A stretch of DNA of 64,000 nucleotides from Paludisphaera borealis (GCF_001956985.1 NZ_CP019082.1:3286001-3350000), one strand, 5' to 3'; positions 46,677 to 55,843 are shown, numbered from the stretch's first letter. A program made the numbers and translations. Notes: generated from the sequence alone by a model not told the origin.

Positions 46677-48308
46677 TCAGGGAAGGATGCGGAGACCCAC
46701 GGCGGTGTTGAGCTTCAGCATGTTCCGCCGCTGTCGGGTCAGGGTGTCGCGATAGAAGCGAACCAGCGAAGTCGTCTCGCGTTCGACCTTCAGGAAGTCT
46801 TCGGGGTGGATTTCTCCCGAATTGAGCCGGCGCTGGGCGCGGTCCCGCTTGCGACGAATGGCCGGAAGGGTCGCCTTCTCGAACCGCTCAAGATCGCCGA
46901 GCGAATGCTCGAGGTCCTTGTACGCATGGCGGACCTCGCCGACGGCGCGGTCCTCGGCGACGTCCGCCTCAATCTGACTCTGGATCACGTTGATCTCGGC
47001 CCGACGCACATTCCCCTGATTGCGGTTGAACAGCGGCACCGAGACGAAGACCCCCGCGCCCCAGGTGTTCACGCTCCGCTCCTGCGATTGCGACCGGTCG
47101 AGGTAGTTCATCGGGGAGTAGAGGAAGTAGGCGTCCGACAGCCGCTCGGATTTCTCCTGGGACCATTCGGCTCGGGCACGGTCGACCCCGATTCGGTGCG
47201 CGACCACATCCGGTCGGCGCTCCTTCGCCATCGCGATCAACTCGTCGAGCGGCGGCGGCTTGGGGCTGGGGACGAGAATCTTGCCGCGCAGTTCCAGCGA
47301 CTCCGCCTCCTCAGGCGCCAGTTCCAAGAGGTCTGCAAGTTGTTGCCGCGCCTTGCCGTACCGCTCGTACGTGTCTTCGACGGCCATCTCGGTGACGTCG
47401 CGTTCGACGGTCAGATCGTCGAGTTCCTCGCGTTCCTTCTCGGTCGGCGAAGCGACGGCGGCGTGGGCCTTGAGCAACTCGTCGATGAGCCGGAGGCTGT
47501 CCTCGGCGGCCCGGATCGCCTGACGGGCGACCAGGGCGTCCACGTAGGCGGTGTAAAGGCCGTCGATGGCGACGCGAACGGCGTCCTGGTACTGGGCGCG
47601 CAACACGCATTGCTCTTTCTTCGCCAGCTCGACTCTCCGTCGACGCTTGCCCGTGTAGTCGATCGGCAAGACGAGGCTGATCCCGTGTTCGACTTCGCCC
47701 GACCGGGCCGGCGAGTACGAGCCGTACGCGATGTCGTCCGTTCCGTAGAACACCAAAGGGTTCTCGCGAAGCCCCGCGGTCAGGATGTCGGCCTCGGCCT
47801 GGGGGAGTTCCAGGGCCTTGACCCGGAGGTCGCGATTGACGTCGATGAGCCGCCGGATCGAGGCGTCAAGCGTCAGGCCGTCGGGCGGTCCTTCCTCATC
47901 ATAGGCCGCCAGGTCTTCCTCCGAGTTGTGCGACGGCCCGCGACGAAGGGGAAGTGGCAGCCGCTCGATGCTCGGCGCGACGCCCTGCTCGTAACGGCCC
48001 GGCTCCTGGGGAGGGGGGCTGAACGCCGACGTGCTCGTTCGCAGCCGGGCCAGCCTCGGCAACACGGCGCGGCGGGGCGGGGCGCCGCCCAGATTGATGT
48101 CCGTCGACCCCGGCTTGCGGCGGTAGGGGCTCTCGGCTGTCCCCAGCGACCGCCCCAGGCTCGAATGGTGTCGCTTCTCGGTCTCATTCTTCGCCTGAGC
48201 GGCGGCGATGATGTCGTCAGAGAGCGAGACCTGAGCCCTGGCGACTTCCGCCCGGCACCCCGCCGCGCATGCGACGACGATCGCGAGCCAAACGCTTCGT
48301 CCGCTCAT
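46677..48308 (-). CDS. TolC-family outer membrane efflux protein
   Basis: A 543-aa protein with a signal peptide, possibly lipidated at the Cys in AAGC (about residue 18). It has two long helical repeats (AEADILTAGLRENPLVFYGT, KKEQCVLRAQYQDAVRVAID, YGKARQQLADLLELAPEEAE, SVPLFNRNQGNVRRAEINVI) typical of CusC/TolC-type channels. RND and membrane-fusion partners are not in the window. aggagg precedes ATG 48308. Confidence 0.92.
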   Translation of the reverse strand: MSGRSVWLAIVVACAAGCRAEVARAQVSLSDDIIAAAQAKNETEKRHHSSLGRSLGTAESPYRRKPGSTDINLGGAPPRRAVLPRLARLRTSTSAFSPPPQEPGRYEQGVAPSIERLPLPLRRGPSHNSEEDLAAYDEEGPPDGLTLDASIRRLIDVNRDLRVKALELPQAEADILTAGLRENPLVFYGTDDIAYGSYSPARSGEVEHGISLVLPIDYTGKRRRRVELAKKEQCVLRAQYQDAVRVAIDGLYTAYVDALVARQAIRAAEDSLRLIDELLKAHAAVASPTEKEREELDDLTVERDVTEMAVEDTYERYGKARQQLADLLELAPEEAESLELRGKILVPSPKPPPLDELIAMAKERRPDVVAHRIGVDRARAEWSQEKSERLSDAYFLYSPMNYLDRSQSQERSVNTWGAGVFVSVPLFNRNQGNVRRAEINVIQSQIEADVAEDRAVGEVRHAYKDLEHSLGDLERFEKATLPAIRRKRDRAQRRLNSGEIHPEDFLKVERETTSLVRFYRDTLTRQRRNMLKLNTAVGLRILP

Positions 48309-48660
48309 GCGTAGGACCTCCTGTCCCTTCCACCGCCGCGATCATCCGGCCAAGCGACGCGCGAGAGCTTCCCGCCCCCTGTTCCGCTTGTTCTGTTTAT
48401 CGGAGTTCGGCGTGCGCCGGGTCTCCCGAACTCGGTCCGCCGACCGGCCGAAGCCGGCCAATCGCTTTGTTCGTTAATCTCAACGCAATCGACGTATGGT
48501 TCCCCGAACGACCCGTCCTCGATCCATCCTGACACGCGAGAGAGCGAATGCCGCGGAAGTTTACCGGCCGTTTCATTTTTCGTGAGATTCATCATCCCGG
48601 TTCGGGCAGCGACTTGAAATCGCTACCCGGCCGGGAGAAACGCGGCGATGTTTCGCGGCT
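48309..48660. other. Intergenic region between TolC and oxidoreductase genes
   Basis: A 352-bp spacer upstream of TolC and downstream of the oxidoreductase (both minus strand). A hairpin-forming segment, gggcagcga/tcgctaccc (one mismatch), lies at about 48604-48628, after the oxidoreductase stop, and could stop transcription, but it has no T-tract. Otherwise nothing clear. Confidence 0.4.
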
Positions 48661-49581
48661 TCAGACCGTCTCGTCGACGGGTTCGGGGTGGTTCTTCGAG
48701 GCGAAGGCGTCGTCCTCGGGGAGGTAGCCGAGGACTTCGGCGGCGTCGGAGAGGTCCCAGGGGGTTCCGTGGTTCCGCGAAACGCCGTTAACGACCAGGA
48801 ACAGCCGGTCCTCAATCTCGGCTTCGACGGCGGCGTCGAAGAGACGGACGAGGTCGCCGTTGGAGAGCCACATTTTGCGGCTCCAGTCGTCCTCAAGCGT
48901 CTCGGGACGGTTCGCGCCCTCCTGGATATAGCCCAGGCGGAGGCCGATGAACGTCACGTCGAACGCGTGGGCGAGGCTCTGGCCGAACCGTTCGCCGACG
49001 TACTTCAAGATTCCGTACGGGCCCGAGGGCTTCGGCGGCAGGTCGACTCCGATCAGCTCGGGCTCGTCGTCGCGGCACCCCGACATCACATGGTTGGAGC
49101 TGGCGTAGACGATCCGCTCGATCCCCGCGAGGGCCGACGCGTTGAAGACGTTGGCCAGCGCGTCGACGTTCGGTCCCGCCAGGTCTTCGAGCGAGGCGGT
49201 CGAGTCGGGGTTGGCCGCCAGGTGGACCACCGTGTCGACGCCGTGGAAATGGGTGATCCAGTCCTCGTCGAAGACGCTCAGGTCGACCTTGAAGACGTCC
49301 GGGTCGTCCTCGCCGGGCTCGACGTCCAGGAGGATCAGGTCGTAGACGTCGGCCCACGCGGCGCGCAGCTTGCGGCCGAGGTTGCCGCAGGCGCCGGTGA
49401 TCAGCACCGTGCGCGGCTCGTCGTCGCCGTCGAGACCGTCCATCTCGTCGTCCGAATCGAACTCGCCGTCGTCTTCCAGGAAATCGTCGTCCGGGTCGAT
49501 GATCGGCAGGCCGCCGTTGAGCGGGGGGGGGAACGGAATGGTCTCGTCGCCCAGGTTGTCGTTCGTCGAGTCGGGCCGCAT
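48661..49581 (-). CDS. NAD-dependent epimerase/dehydratase-type oxidoreductase (uronate dehydrogenase-like)
   Basis: A 306-aa short-chain protein. The Rossmann motif LITGACGNLGRKL is at 60-72, the HLAANPDST loop follows, and the catalytic pair is YGILKYVGERF. It closely resembles uronate dehydrogenases, which oxidise galacturonate or glucuronate. Unusually the fold is preceded by an acidic 25-residue stretch (29-55, rich in Asp/Glu). aaggatctgg precedes ATG 49581. It lies 145 bp downstream of a GH88 gene on the same strand, consistent with uronic acid catabolism. Confidence 0.85.
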   Translation of the reverse strand: MRPDSTNDNLGDETIPFPPPLNGGLPIIDPDDDFLEDDGEFDSDDEMDGLDGDDEPRTVLITGACGNLGRKLRAAWADVYDLILLDVEPGEDDPDVFKVDLSVFDEDWITHFHGVDTVVHLAANPDSTASLEDLAGPNVDALANVFNASALAGIERIVYASSNHVMSGCRDDEPELIGVDLPPKPSGPYGILKYVGERFGQSLAHAFDVTFIGLRLGYIQEGANRPETLEDDWSRKMWLSNGDLVRLFDAAVEAEIEDRLFLVVNGVSRNHGTPWDLSDAAEVLGYLPEDDAFASKNHPEPVDETV

Positions 49582-49726
49582 GATCCAGATCCTTTCGGCA
49601 CGGGGGTCCAGGCGCGGATCGGAGACAGCGCGAGGCCGGGACGAAAACCGTATCTTACCATGCCTTAAGAGATATTGCACCTAGGCGACGACCAAACGAC
49701 CGAAACGGCGGCCCTCAGCTCCTTCG

Positions 49727-50857
49727 TCAGACTCCCCGCAGCACCTTGTCGACCGCTTCCAGAAAGAAGAAATCGCCCCACATGACCGACTCGTCGACGC
49801 CGAGCCGCTTGTGGAAGTGGTAGACCCCGTGGCGGACGACGCCCTCCCAGCCCGGCGTGTTCGAGGCCAGGTAGGCGTCGGAGCAAAGACTGTCGAGGAT
49901 GGTGATTGCGGCGTTTCGGTAGCGGTCGGCGGCGGCCGGGTCGGCGGGCTCGCAGGCGCGGGCGAGGTCCCAGAGGCCCGACGCGGCGATCGCGCCCGCC
50001 GAGCTGTCGTCGATCCTGTCGGGGCCGTCGGGAACGTCGAAGTCCCAGGGGGGGACCAGACTCTCGGGGCATCGAGCGAGATAATAGTCGGCGTTCCGTC
50101 TGGCGATCGCCAGGTCGGCCGGATCGCCGGTGTAGGAATAGACAGTCGTGAAGCCATAAAGCGACCAGGCCAACCCCCGCGTCCAGGCCGAATCGGCCCG
50201 CAAGCCCTGGTGAGTCGTCTGGCGGAGGAACGCGCCGGTGCCGAGGTCGAAGATCCCCTCGTGCGCCGTCGAACCGTCGGGCCGCACGAGCGTCCGCTCC
50301 GTCGTCCGGCAATGAGCGTCGGCGACTTCCCGAAGGCCCGCGTCGCCGGTCTCGCGCGCGGCGTAGTAGATGATCGGCACGTTCATCATGATGTCGATGA
50401 ACAGGCTCTCTGGCGCGACGAACGAGCGGAGATACCGCCCCTTGGGGTTGAACCGCAGGGCCAGCGTACGCCCCGCCTGGATCAGCACCTGGCGCAGCCG
50501 CTCGTCGCCGGTCAGGCGATACCAGGGCAGATAGGTGTTCAGGAAGATGAACCCCAGGTCGTGGACGTCGCGGTCGATCTGGCGATGTTCCAGCAGCTTC
50601 GCGTAATGCTCGGCCTGAGCGCGCCACCAGGATTCGCCGGTCCGCTCGGCCAGAATCCACATCATCCCGGCGTGGAACCCGCCGCACCAGTCGGTCCACA
50701 GCTCGCCCTGGTGAAACCAACGACCGTCGACCGTGTAGATCGGGAAGTAGTCGGGCCGCCGCTCGATCGTCGCGCGCACCTGCTGCGCGGCGAATTCGAC
50801 GGCGGCTTCGAGACGGGGCTTCAGAGACTCCAGTTCGACGACTCGCGATCCAGTCAC
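49727..50857 (-). CDS. Glycoside hydrolase family 88 (unsaturated glucuronyl hydrolase-like)
   Basis: A 376-aa (alpha/alpha)6 barrel enzyme. The hallmark is VHDLGFIFLNTYLPW (first catalytic Asp) and APESLFIDIMMNVPIIYYAA (second Asp), with DDSSAGAIAASGLWDLA and VMWGDFFFLEA at the C-terminus. Such enzymes release unsaturated uronic acid from oligosaccharides by hydration. I prefer GTG 50857 (gagg 9 nt upstream) to the long frame from 51055, whose first residues are low complexity. No signal peptide is seen with this start, so action is cytoplasmic. Pairs with the uronate-dehydrogenase-like gene. Confidence 0.87.
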   Translation of the reverse strand: MTGSRVVELESLKPRLEAAVEFAAQQVRATIERRPDYFPIYTVDGRWFHQGELWTDWCGGFHAGMMWILAERTGESWWRAQAEHYAKLLEHRQIDRDVHDLGFIFLNTYLPWYRLTGDERLRQVLIQAGRTLALRFNPKGRYLRSFVAPESLFIDIMMNVPIIYYAARETGDAGLREVADAHCRTTERTLVRPDGSTAHEGIFDLGTGAFLRQTTHQGLRADSAWTRGLAWSLYGFTTVYSYTGDPADLAIARRNADYYLARCPESLVPPWDFDVPDGPDRIDDSSAGAIAASGLWDLARACEPADPAAADRYRNAAITILDSLCSDAYLASNTPGWEGVVRHGVYHFHKRLGVDESVMWGDFFFLEAVDKVLRGV

Positions 50858-51109
50858 GGCGTGATCCTCAAAAAGCGAGAAGACTAAGACCCGTTCATGT
50901 TCTACGGTTCCGGAGGATGAGGCGTCGGCCCGAAGGTTCATCGTACCAGGGGGTACGGAAGGACGCACCGGATTCGCCGCTCGGTTTGGAAACCACCGCA
51001 ACGCATGACTGCAATCCACGGCGAACTCGACCACGATCTGCACTTCGCCGAACAAATTCGTCCGATTCCGTCGACCGTTTCCACTCCACTACTCGTTTGA
51101 GGACGCACC

Positions 51110-51784
51110 ATGAAGGCAGCACGTTTCGGTCTCAACGCCCGCGCGGGGCGGATCACACTCGGCGTATTCCTGTTCGGCGCCCTGATCGTCGGGGGGTTCC
51201 TGGTCTTCCAGGCCGTCCCGTCCAAGACGGTCATGGCGTTCGTGCAGGTGGCCAGCGAGAAAAAGAAGATCACCGCCGAGGAGATCTACGCTCGCTACCC
51301 GAAGGCGAAGCACGAAGAGTTCATGAAGCGGGCGATCGCCAATTCCCGCAAGGCCGGCGTCGAGTACAAGACGGGCGGCGCCTTCGGAGCCGTGATCGTC
51401 GACAAGGACGGCAAGGTCATCGCCGACGGCATGAACCACGTCGTCGCTCAGAACGACCCCACCTGGCACGCCGAGATGCACGCGATCCGTCAGGCCTGCG
51501 CCTTGCTGAAGTCGCCGAAGCTCGAAGGCTGCGTCCTCTACACGTCGGCGGAACCCTGTCCGATGTGCCTGGCGACGGTCTACTGGGCGGGCCTCGACGG
51601 CGTCTTCTTCGGCGCGGTCGTCGCCGACTCGAAGAAGTACGGCAACTTCGACGACGATTTCATCTACGAGCAGTTCGCCAAGCCCACGAAGGACCGCGCG
51701 ATCTCCGAGCAAATGTTCATGCGGCCCGAGGCCGTCGAAGTCTGGAAGGAATACTACAACCGCAAGGACAAGGTCGACTACTGA
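51110..51784 (+). CDS. Membrane-anchored nucleoside/guanine deaminase-like protein
   Basis: A 224-aa protein with one N-terminal transmembrane helix (16-35) after a positive segment, then a cytidine-deaminase-fold domain (65-215). The zinc site is intact: His120 and Glu122 in TWHAEMHAIR, Cys150 and Cys153 in EPCPMC. The order resembles guanine deaminase GuaD. The positive-inside rule places the domain outside the cytoplasm, odd for a nucleobase deaminase. A predicted terminator follows. Confidence 0.85.
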   Translation: MKAARFGLNARAGRITLGVFLFGALIVGGFLVFQAVPSKTVMAFVQVASEKKKITAEEIYARYPKAKHEEFMKRAIANSRKAGVEYKTGGAFGAVIVDKDGKVIADGMNHVVAQNDPTWHAEMHAIRQACALLKSPKLEGCVLYTSAEPCPMCLATVYWAGLDGVFFGAVVADSKKYGNFDDDFIYEQFAKPTKDRAISEQMFMRPEAVEVWKEYYNRKDKVDY

Positions 51785-51839
51785 CGGCCGACGACGACGG
51801 CGGGTGATTGAGCCTCGCCCCTTGATTGAACAAAAATAA

Positions 51840-51875
51840 ACCGTCCCTCGCGAGCAACGGCTCGTGCGGGACGGT
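51840..51875. terminator. Bidirectional terminator hairpin between convergent genes
   Basis: Stem 51840-51855 pairs with 51860-51875 around the loop aacg, with one mismatch and one G-T pair. An A-rich tract (aaaaataaa) precedes it, acting as a T-tract for the minus-strand flavin oxidase gene. The two genes converge here. Confidence 0.8.
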
Positions 51876-51898
51876 CGTTCGTTTCTCGGCTCTCGGCT

Positions 51899-53398
51899 TC
51901 AGCCCAGCTCGACGTCGACCTCGCGCCCCACCTGTTCGCCCGCGTGAATGGCGCCTTCGAGGTAGCCCACCCAGTCTTTGGCCAGGTCGGACGACGCCCA
52001 CCAGACGCGCCCGAAGCGGGGCATCCGCTCGCCGCCGAACGCGGGCCCCAGCGTGCTCCACAAGCCGGGGCTGAGGTGGCAGCCGTGCCCGCATCGGATG
52101 AACGTCTCGGCCGGCCAGTTCATCTCGAAATAGTCGATCGGCGCGAGGGCCGGTTCGCCGTAGACCCGCGACCACGTCGCAAGGATGGCGGCCTTCCGCA
52201 GTTCGGGAGCCAGACGGCTCCATTTCGTCGCCTGGTCCGCGCTGATGAAGCCTAACAGCACGCCCGGCGAACCGCCCCTCGGCGTGTTGTCGAAGGTGAA
52301 GGCTTGAGGACCTTCGAACGCGATCCCGTTTCCCGACCAGCCCAGCTCGCGCCAGAAGGGCCGATCGTAGACCGCCTGCACCTTGACCGTCATCCCGGCC
52401 TGCAAGCCGTCGAACGCGCGGTAGAGGTCGGAGGGCAGGGGCGGGTCGAACCGCACCGTGTTGGTCAATTGAGGAGGAAGGCAGACCACCGCCGCGCGGG
52501 CCCGGAACGAGCCCTGGGCCGTGTCGACCGAGACGGTCCGATCGTCCTGCGTGACGCTCCGCACGGCGCGGCCGACGCGGACGTCATCCCCGAGGAGCTT
52601 GGCGAGCCGCTCGCCCAGCAGTCCCGTGCCGCCGTCGACGCGATCGGCCTGCGGGCCGCCCAACGCCCATCCCGGGAGGCCGTGGCTGGTTTTCAAGAAC
52701 CAGAGCATCTGAAGGAACGAGATCTCGGACGGCTCGACCGAGAAGGCCTGGTTCGTCATGAGCGTGAGGAACCGGAGGGCCGCGCTGGTCTTGAGTCGGT
52801 CGCCGAGCCACGACTCGAACATCAGACCGTCCCACTCCTGGGCCTTGGGATGGGTCCAGGGCGTGGCCGCCGAAACCGCGGGGTACAACTCGGACAGCGC
52901 CTGCACCGTCGTCTCGATCTCGGTGCGAACCTCGGGCGGCTGCCCCAGCGCGTCCACGAGGCACTGGCCGGGCGAGGTGCGGTAACGAGCGGTGCGGCCC
53001 TCAAAGTCGAGGAACCAATCCCCCTCGTTCCACGAGGCGTACATCTCCAGGCCCATCTCGCGGGCGAGGTCGTGGACGCGAGTCTGGTCCGGGACGATGT
53101 ACTGCCCGCCCAGCTCGACGCGGCGGCCTCCCGCCAAGATCCGGTCCCGCGTCCTCCCTCCTGTTCGATCGTTGGCTTCGAGGACGACCACCTTCCGACC
53201 GCGCAATCTCAAGTGTCGAGCGGCCGAGAGCCCCGCATAGCCTCCGCCGAGGATCAACACGTCGACGAGATCGCCACCGGCCTCAGCCGCCGGTTGCGCC
53301 GAGGCGGCCCCGGATGCGCTCTCAAGGCCCGAGGCCAGCCCGGCGGCTCCCACAATCCCCGCGACTCCGAGGAAATCTCGACGGCTCGACGGCACCAT
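51899..53398 (-). CDS. Tat-exported flavin amine oxidase
   Basis: A 499-aa FAD enzyme. The Tat signal SSRRDFLGVAGIVGAAG is at the N-terminus. Dinucleotide-binding VLILGGGYAGLSAARHLR and VVVLEANDRTGGRTRD are amine-oxidase hallmarks, with RVELGGQYI and RVWWASSDLAKDWVGYLEGA at the FAD-binding C-terminus. It likely oxidises amines or amino acids in the periplasm. caggag precedes ATG 53398; the frame runs 27 codons further upstream without signal. Confidence 0.9.
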   Translation of the reverse strand: MVPSSRRDFLGVAGIVGAAGLASGLESASGAASAQPAAEAGGDLVDVLILGGGYAGLSAARHLRLRGRKVVVLEANDRTGGRTRDRILAGGRRVELGGQYIVPDQTRVHDLAREMGLEMYASWNEGDWFLDFEGRTARYRTSPGQCLVDALGQPPEVRTEIETTVQALSELYPAVSAATPWTHPKAQEWDGLMFESWLGDRLKTSAALRFLTLMTNQAFSVEPSEISFLQMLWFLKTSHGLPGWALGGPQADRVDGGTGLLGERLAKLLGDDVRVGRAVRSVTQDDRTVSVDTAQGSFRARAAVVCLPPQLTNTVRFDPPLPSDLYRAFDGLQAGMTVKVQAVYDRPFWRELGWSGNGIAFEGPQAFTFDNTPRGGSPGVLLGFISADQATKWSRLAPELRKAAILATWSRVYGEPALAPIDYFEMNWPAETFIRCGHGCHLSPGLWSTLGPAFGGERMPRFGRVWWASSDLAKDWVGYLEGAIHAGEQVGREVDVELG

Positions 53399-53531
53399 GT
53401 CTCGTGCTCCTGATCGAATTCGGCCAGACTTCGGAATATTGATCTTCATTCGTTTCAAAGGCAACGACGATCGGCTCAATACCTCGCGGCATGTCGCGGC
53501 GAGACGACGACAGCCGCCGATTGGGGTTCTT

Positions 53532-55073
53532 TTAGAACAAGGCGATGATCCGGAAGCTGATTGCGAGGGCGTTGGGCAACGTCGCGTTCTGGCCGGGGGT
53601 GGGGATGTCGGTCAGAGCCGTCTGGGCGAACACGCCGTTCACCAGCTTCATCTGGTAGTACGCCTGGAACATGAGCTGGCTGGGACTGAGTTGGAGCGGC
53701 CCCGTCGCGTCCGGGAAGAAGAGATTTCCGGCATGGTCGCCCCGGTTGAGCCACGTCCACGCCATGCCGCAGCCGAACGAGTCGGCTGGCCGGCCGGGAA
53801 CCAGGCCGAAGGCCGTGAAGCCGCCGCCGAAGTACTGGCGAGCGAGCAGGGCGTTGGAGTTGTTGGCCCCGAACTGGTAGAAGCCGCTGACGCCGCTGCT
53901 GTCGACGCCCGGATGGCGGAACCACAACCGCTGGCTGCCGAACAGATAGACGCCGTTCGCGCCATTGTCCTGAATGGGTTTGCCATTCGCCCCGAGGTCG
54001 TACGTGTCGAGCTTTCCGGTCTGTCCCCAGACGCCGACCCCGATATTGCCGGGCTTCTCCTGCGGGCCGAGCCGATACGCGTAGCCCACCTCGCCGATGT
54101 GGAAGTAGTAGCCGTTGAACCGCGGGCCTTCCAGGCCGGTCTGGCGATGATTGGCGAGGTTGCCGTCATAGAAGCCGTAGTTCATGTAAAGCGACTTCGT
54201 CGGCGCGAACGTCGTCGTGATCCCGGTGGCCGAGTTGTAATAGCCGGGGATCACGCCGAGCATCGTCGGGTTGACGAAGACCGGCGTGAAGATCAAGCCC
54301 GTGACGGCCGGGATCGCGGCCGAGGGGTCGCTGACGGGCACCGGCCTGACCACGTTGTTGAAGTCGAAGGTCGGCACCGACTTGCCGATCCGGAAGACCA
54401 GCTTGCCGTCGAAAAGCTCCTGCCGATACCAGAGTTGGTAGAGTTCCTGCCGCGTGAGCGGCGGCGTCACTTCGAGCGAGTCGAAGCCCGGGAAGGCGCC
54501 GGCCAGGCTGTTGGTCTTCTGTCCGGTGAATTGGAGGAACTCGGTTCCGAACGAACCGCCTTTCACGCCCAACAGCTTCTCGGCGTCGAGGTTGATGTCG
54601 AAGATCGTCAGGCTGTTGAGCCCCCAGTGCCCGGGGTCGCGACCGCCGGACAGCACGCCGCTGGCGTCGCCGACCCAGAGCCCGCCGAACCGGATTCCCG
54701 AGTCTTCTTCGAGCCCCAGCCACCGCCCGAGCGCCCCGGTGCCGGCGATGATGTTGACGGCCGCCGGGTTCGCGCTGACGGGCTGGCTCCCTCTCGGCGG
54801 TCCCGCGTCGGCGCCCGGCCCGGCCGCCGGCGCTCCTTCTGCGTCCGTCGGTTCATCCGCCGACACCCTCCGGAACCATCGGCTGAACAGCCCCCGAGAC
54901 AGGAAGCCGACGCGGGGTCGAGGGGCGCTGGGTAATGGGCTCACGGCGGCCGGCGCCACGGCTTCGCCTTCCGAGACGGCCGAAGCGAGGTCGGGCGGGG
55001 CGTCGGGCGCTTGCGCGGCCGCGATTCGGCAGGTCAGAACCATGGCGATCGCAATGACCCAGGGTATCCGCAT
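53532..55073 (-). CDS. OprB-like carbohydrate porin
   Basis: A 513-aa outer-membrane beta-barrel with a signal peptide (about 1-20) and a Pro/Ala-rich N-terminal region. Barrel strands include LNSLTIFDINLDAEKLLG, QLWYRQELFDGKLVFRIGK, GPRFNGYYFHIGEVGYAYRL and FQAYYQMKLVNGVFAQTALT; it ends in ALAISFRIIALF with the terminal Phe typical of barrel proteins. Segments match OprB-family carbohydrate porins. aggacgactgg precedes ATG 55073. Confidence 0.87.
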   Translation of the reverse strand: MRIPWVIAIAMVLTCRIAAAQAPDAPPDLASAVSEGEAVAPAAVSPLPSAPRPRVGFLSRGLFSRWFRRVSADEPTDAEGAPAAGPGADAGPPRGSQPVSANPAAVNIIAGTGALGRWLGLEEDSGIRFGGLWVGDASGVLSGGRDPGHWGLNSLTIFDINLDAEKLLGVKGGSFGTEFLQFTGQKTNSLAGAFPGFDSLEVTPPLTRQELYQLWYRQELFDGKLVFRIGKSVPTFDFNNVVRPVPVSDPSAAIPAVTGLIFTPVFVNPTMLGVIPGYYNSATGITTTFAPTKSLYMNYGFYDGNLANHRQTGLEGPRFNGYYFHIGEVGYAYRLGPQEKPGNIGVGVWGQTGKLDTYDLGANGKPIQDNGANGVYLFGSQRLWFRHPGVDSSGVSGFYQFGANNSNALLARQYFGGGFTAFGLVPGRPADSFGCGMAWTWLNRGDHAGNLFFPDATGPLQLSPSQLMFQAYYQMKLVNGVFAQTALTDIPTPGQNATLPNALAISFRIIALF

Positions 55074-55465
55074 CCAGTCGTCCTGACGTCTTGGGAGGAA
55101 TGCACGAATCTCGAAAAATTCGGCGCGGCCTTCGCGCGGACCCACCCACGTTGAATTGATCCGTTTCAATCTATGGCGAAGATCGACTGCATGGATTCAC
55201 GGCTTGAGCCGGATTCGGCGATCGCCCGAATTGTCCGGCCGGACGTCGCCGAGCCGATCCGTATGTTCATTCGAAGCCACGAGGGGGAGTGAGAGTCGGA
55301 AAGTGCTTTCCGCCCGTGGTGGTCAAATGTTATCTTCAGTGATTGATGGTCGCGAGCGGGGGGATTCCCCGCACGCGGCGGACGCCTGAAGACGCGATTC
55401 CGGGGGTTCCGGACCCAATATTGGCGGGCGACGGCCGAAAGGCATGTCGAGGAGGTATCCTGACC
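55074..55465. other. Leader and promoter region of the ubiquitin-like operon
   Basis: A 392-bp spacer between the divergent porin and operon. A candidate extended -10, TGTTATCTT (55328-55336), lies 130 bp before the first gene with only a weak -35 (tttccg, 55307-55312). No riboswitch or gene is recognised. Confidence 0.4.
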
Positions 55466-55759
55466 ATGTCATACGGCGGAAATGCCGATCCCACGGGCAC
55501 GCAGGTCACGTTTCTGGACCAGACCGGGGCCAAATCGGTCAAGGCGGTCATCGCATTCAGCGTGCCTGTAAGCCGGATCATCCCGAACATCATCACCAAG
55601 ATGAACTTGCCGGCGACCAGCCCCGACGGCCAGCCGATGAGCTACGCCCTCGACCATAAAGAGGGAGGTAGACGGCTGCTGGAGACCTGGACGCTCGTTG
55701 AAGCCGGCATCCACGACGGCGACCATCTGATCGTCTATCCCGAGGTGGTCGCCGGCTAG
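55466..55759 (+). CDS. Ubiquitin-like beta-grasp modifier protein
   Basis: A 97-aa protein with a beta-grasp pattern: TQVTFLDQTGAKSVKAVIAF (strand-turn-strand), a helix (SRIIPNIITKMN), then SYALDHKEGGRRLLETWTLV and DGDHLIVYPE. It ends in PEVVAG, so its natural C-terminus is glycine, ready for adenylation without processing. YukD/EsaB-type Ub-like proteins look similar, but the E2, E1 and JAB genes directly downstream argue for a conjugated modifier. cgaggagg precedes ATG 55466; the longer frame to 55343 has no homologous character. Confidence 0.85.
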   Translation: MSYGGNADPTGTQVTFLDQTGAKSVKAVIAFSVPVSRIIPNIITKMNLPATSPDGQPMSYALDHKEGGRRLLETWTLVEAGIHDGDHLIVYPEVVAG

Positions 55760-55817
55760 CGGTCCGGCGTCGCCTCCTCGCAACGAAGGCCCGATCCGAC
55801 TCCCTAACGCGAGAGGA

Positions 55818-55839
55818 CGCGCCGCCGATCGGCGGCGCG
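55818..55839 (+). promoter_or_regulatory. 22-bp perfect GC palindrome occluding the E2 start region
   Basis: The stem runs 55818-55828 with 55829-55839 (self-complementary gcgccgccgatcggcggcgc at its core). It ends 4 bp before the E2 ATG, in place of a purine-rich ribosome-binding site. It could limit translation of E2 and the genes beyond, or act as an RNA processing barrier. No T-tract, so not a classical terminator. Confidence 0.5.
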
Positions 55840-55843
55840 CGGC

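Noticed and set aside
55466-55759. Alternative reading of the small beta-grasp protein as a YukD/EsaB type VII secretion component
   Set aside because: No ESX/T7SS genes nearby, and E2, E1 and JAB genes follow directly; kept as a lesser alternative.
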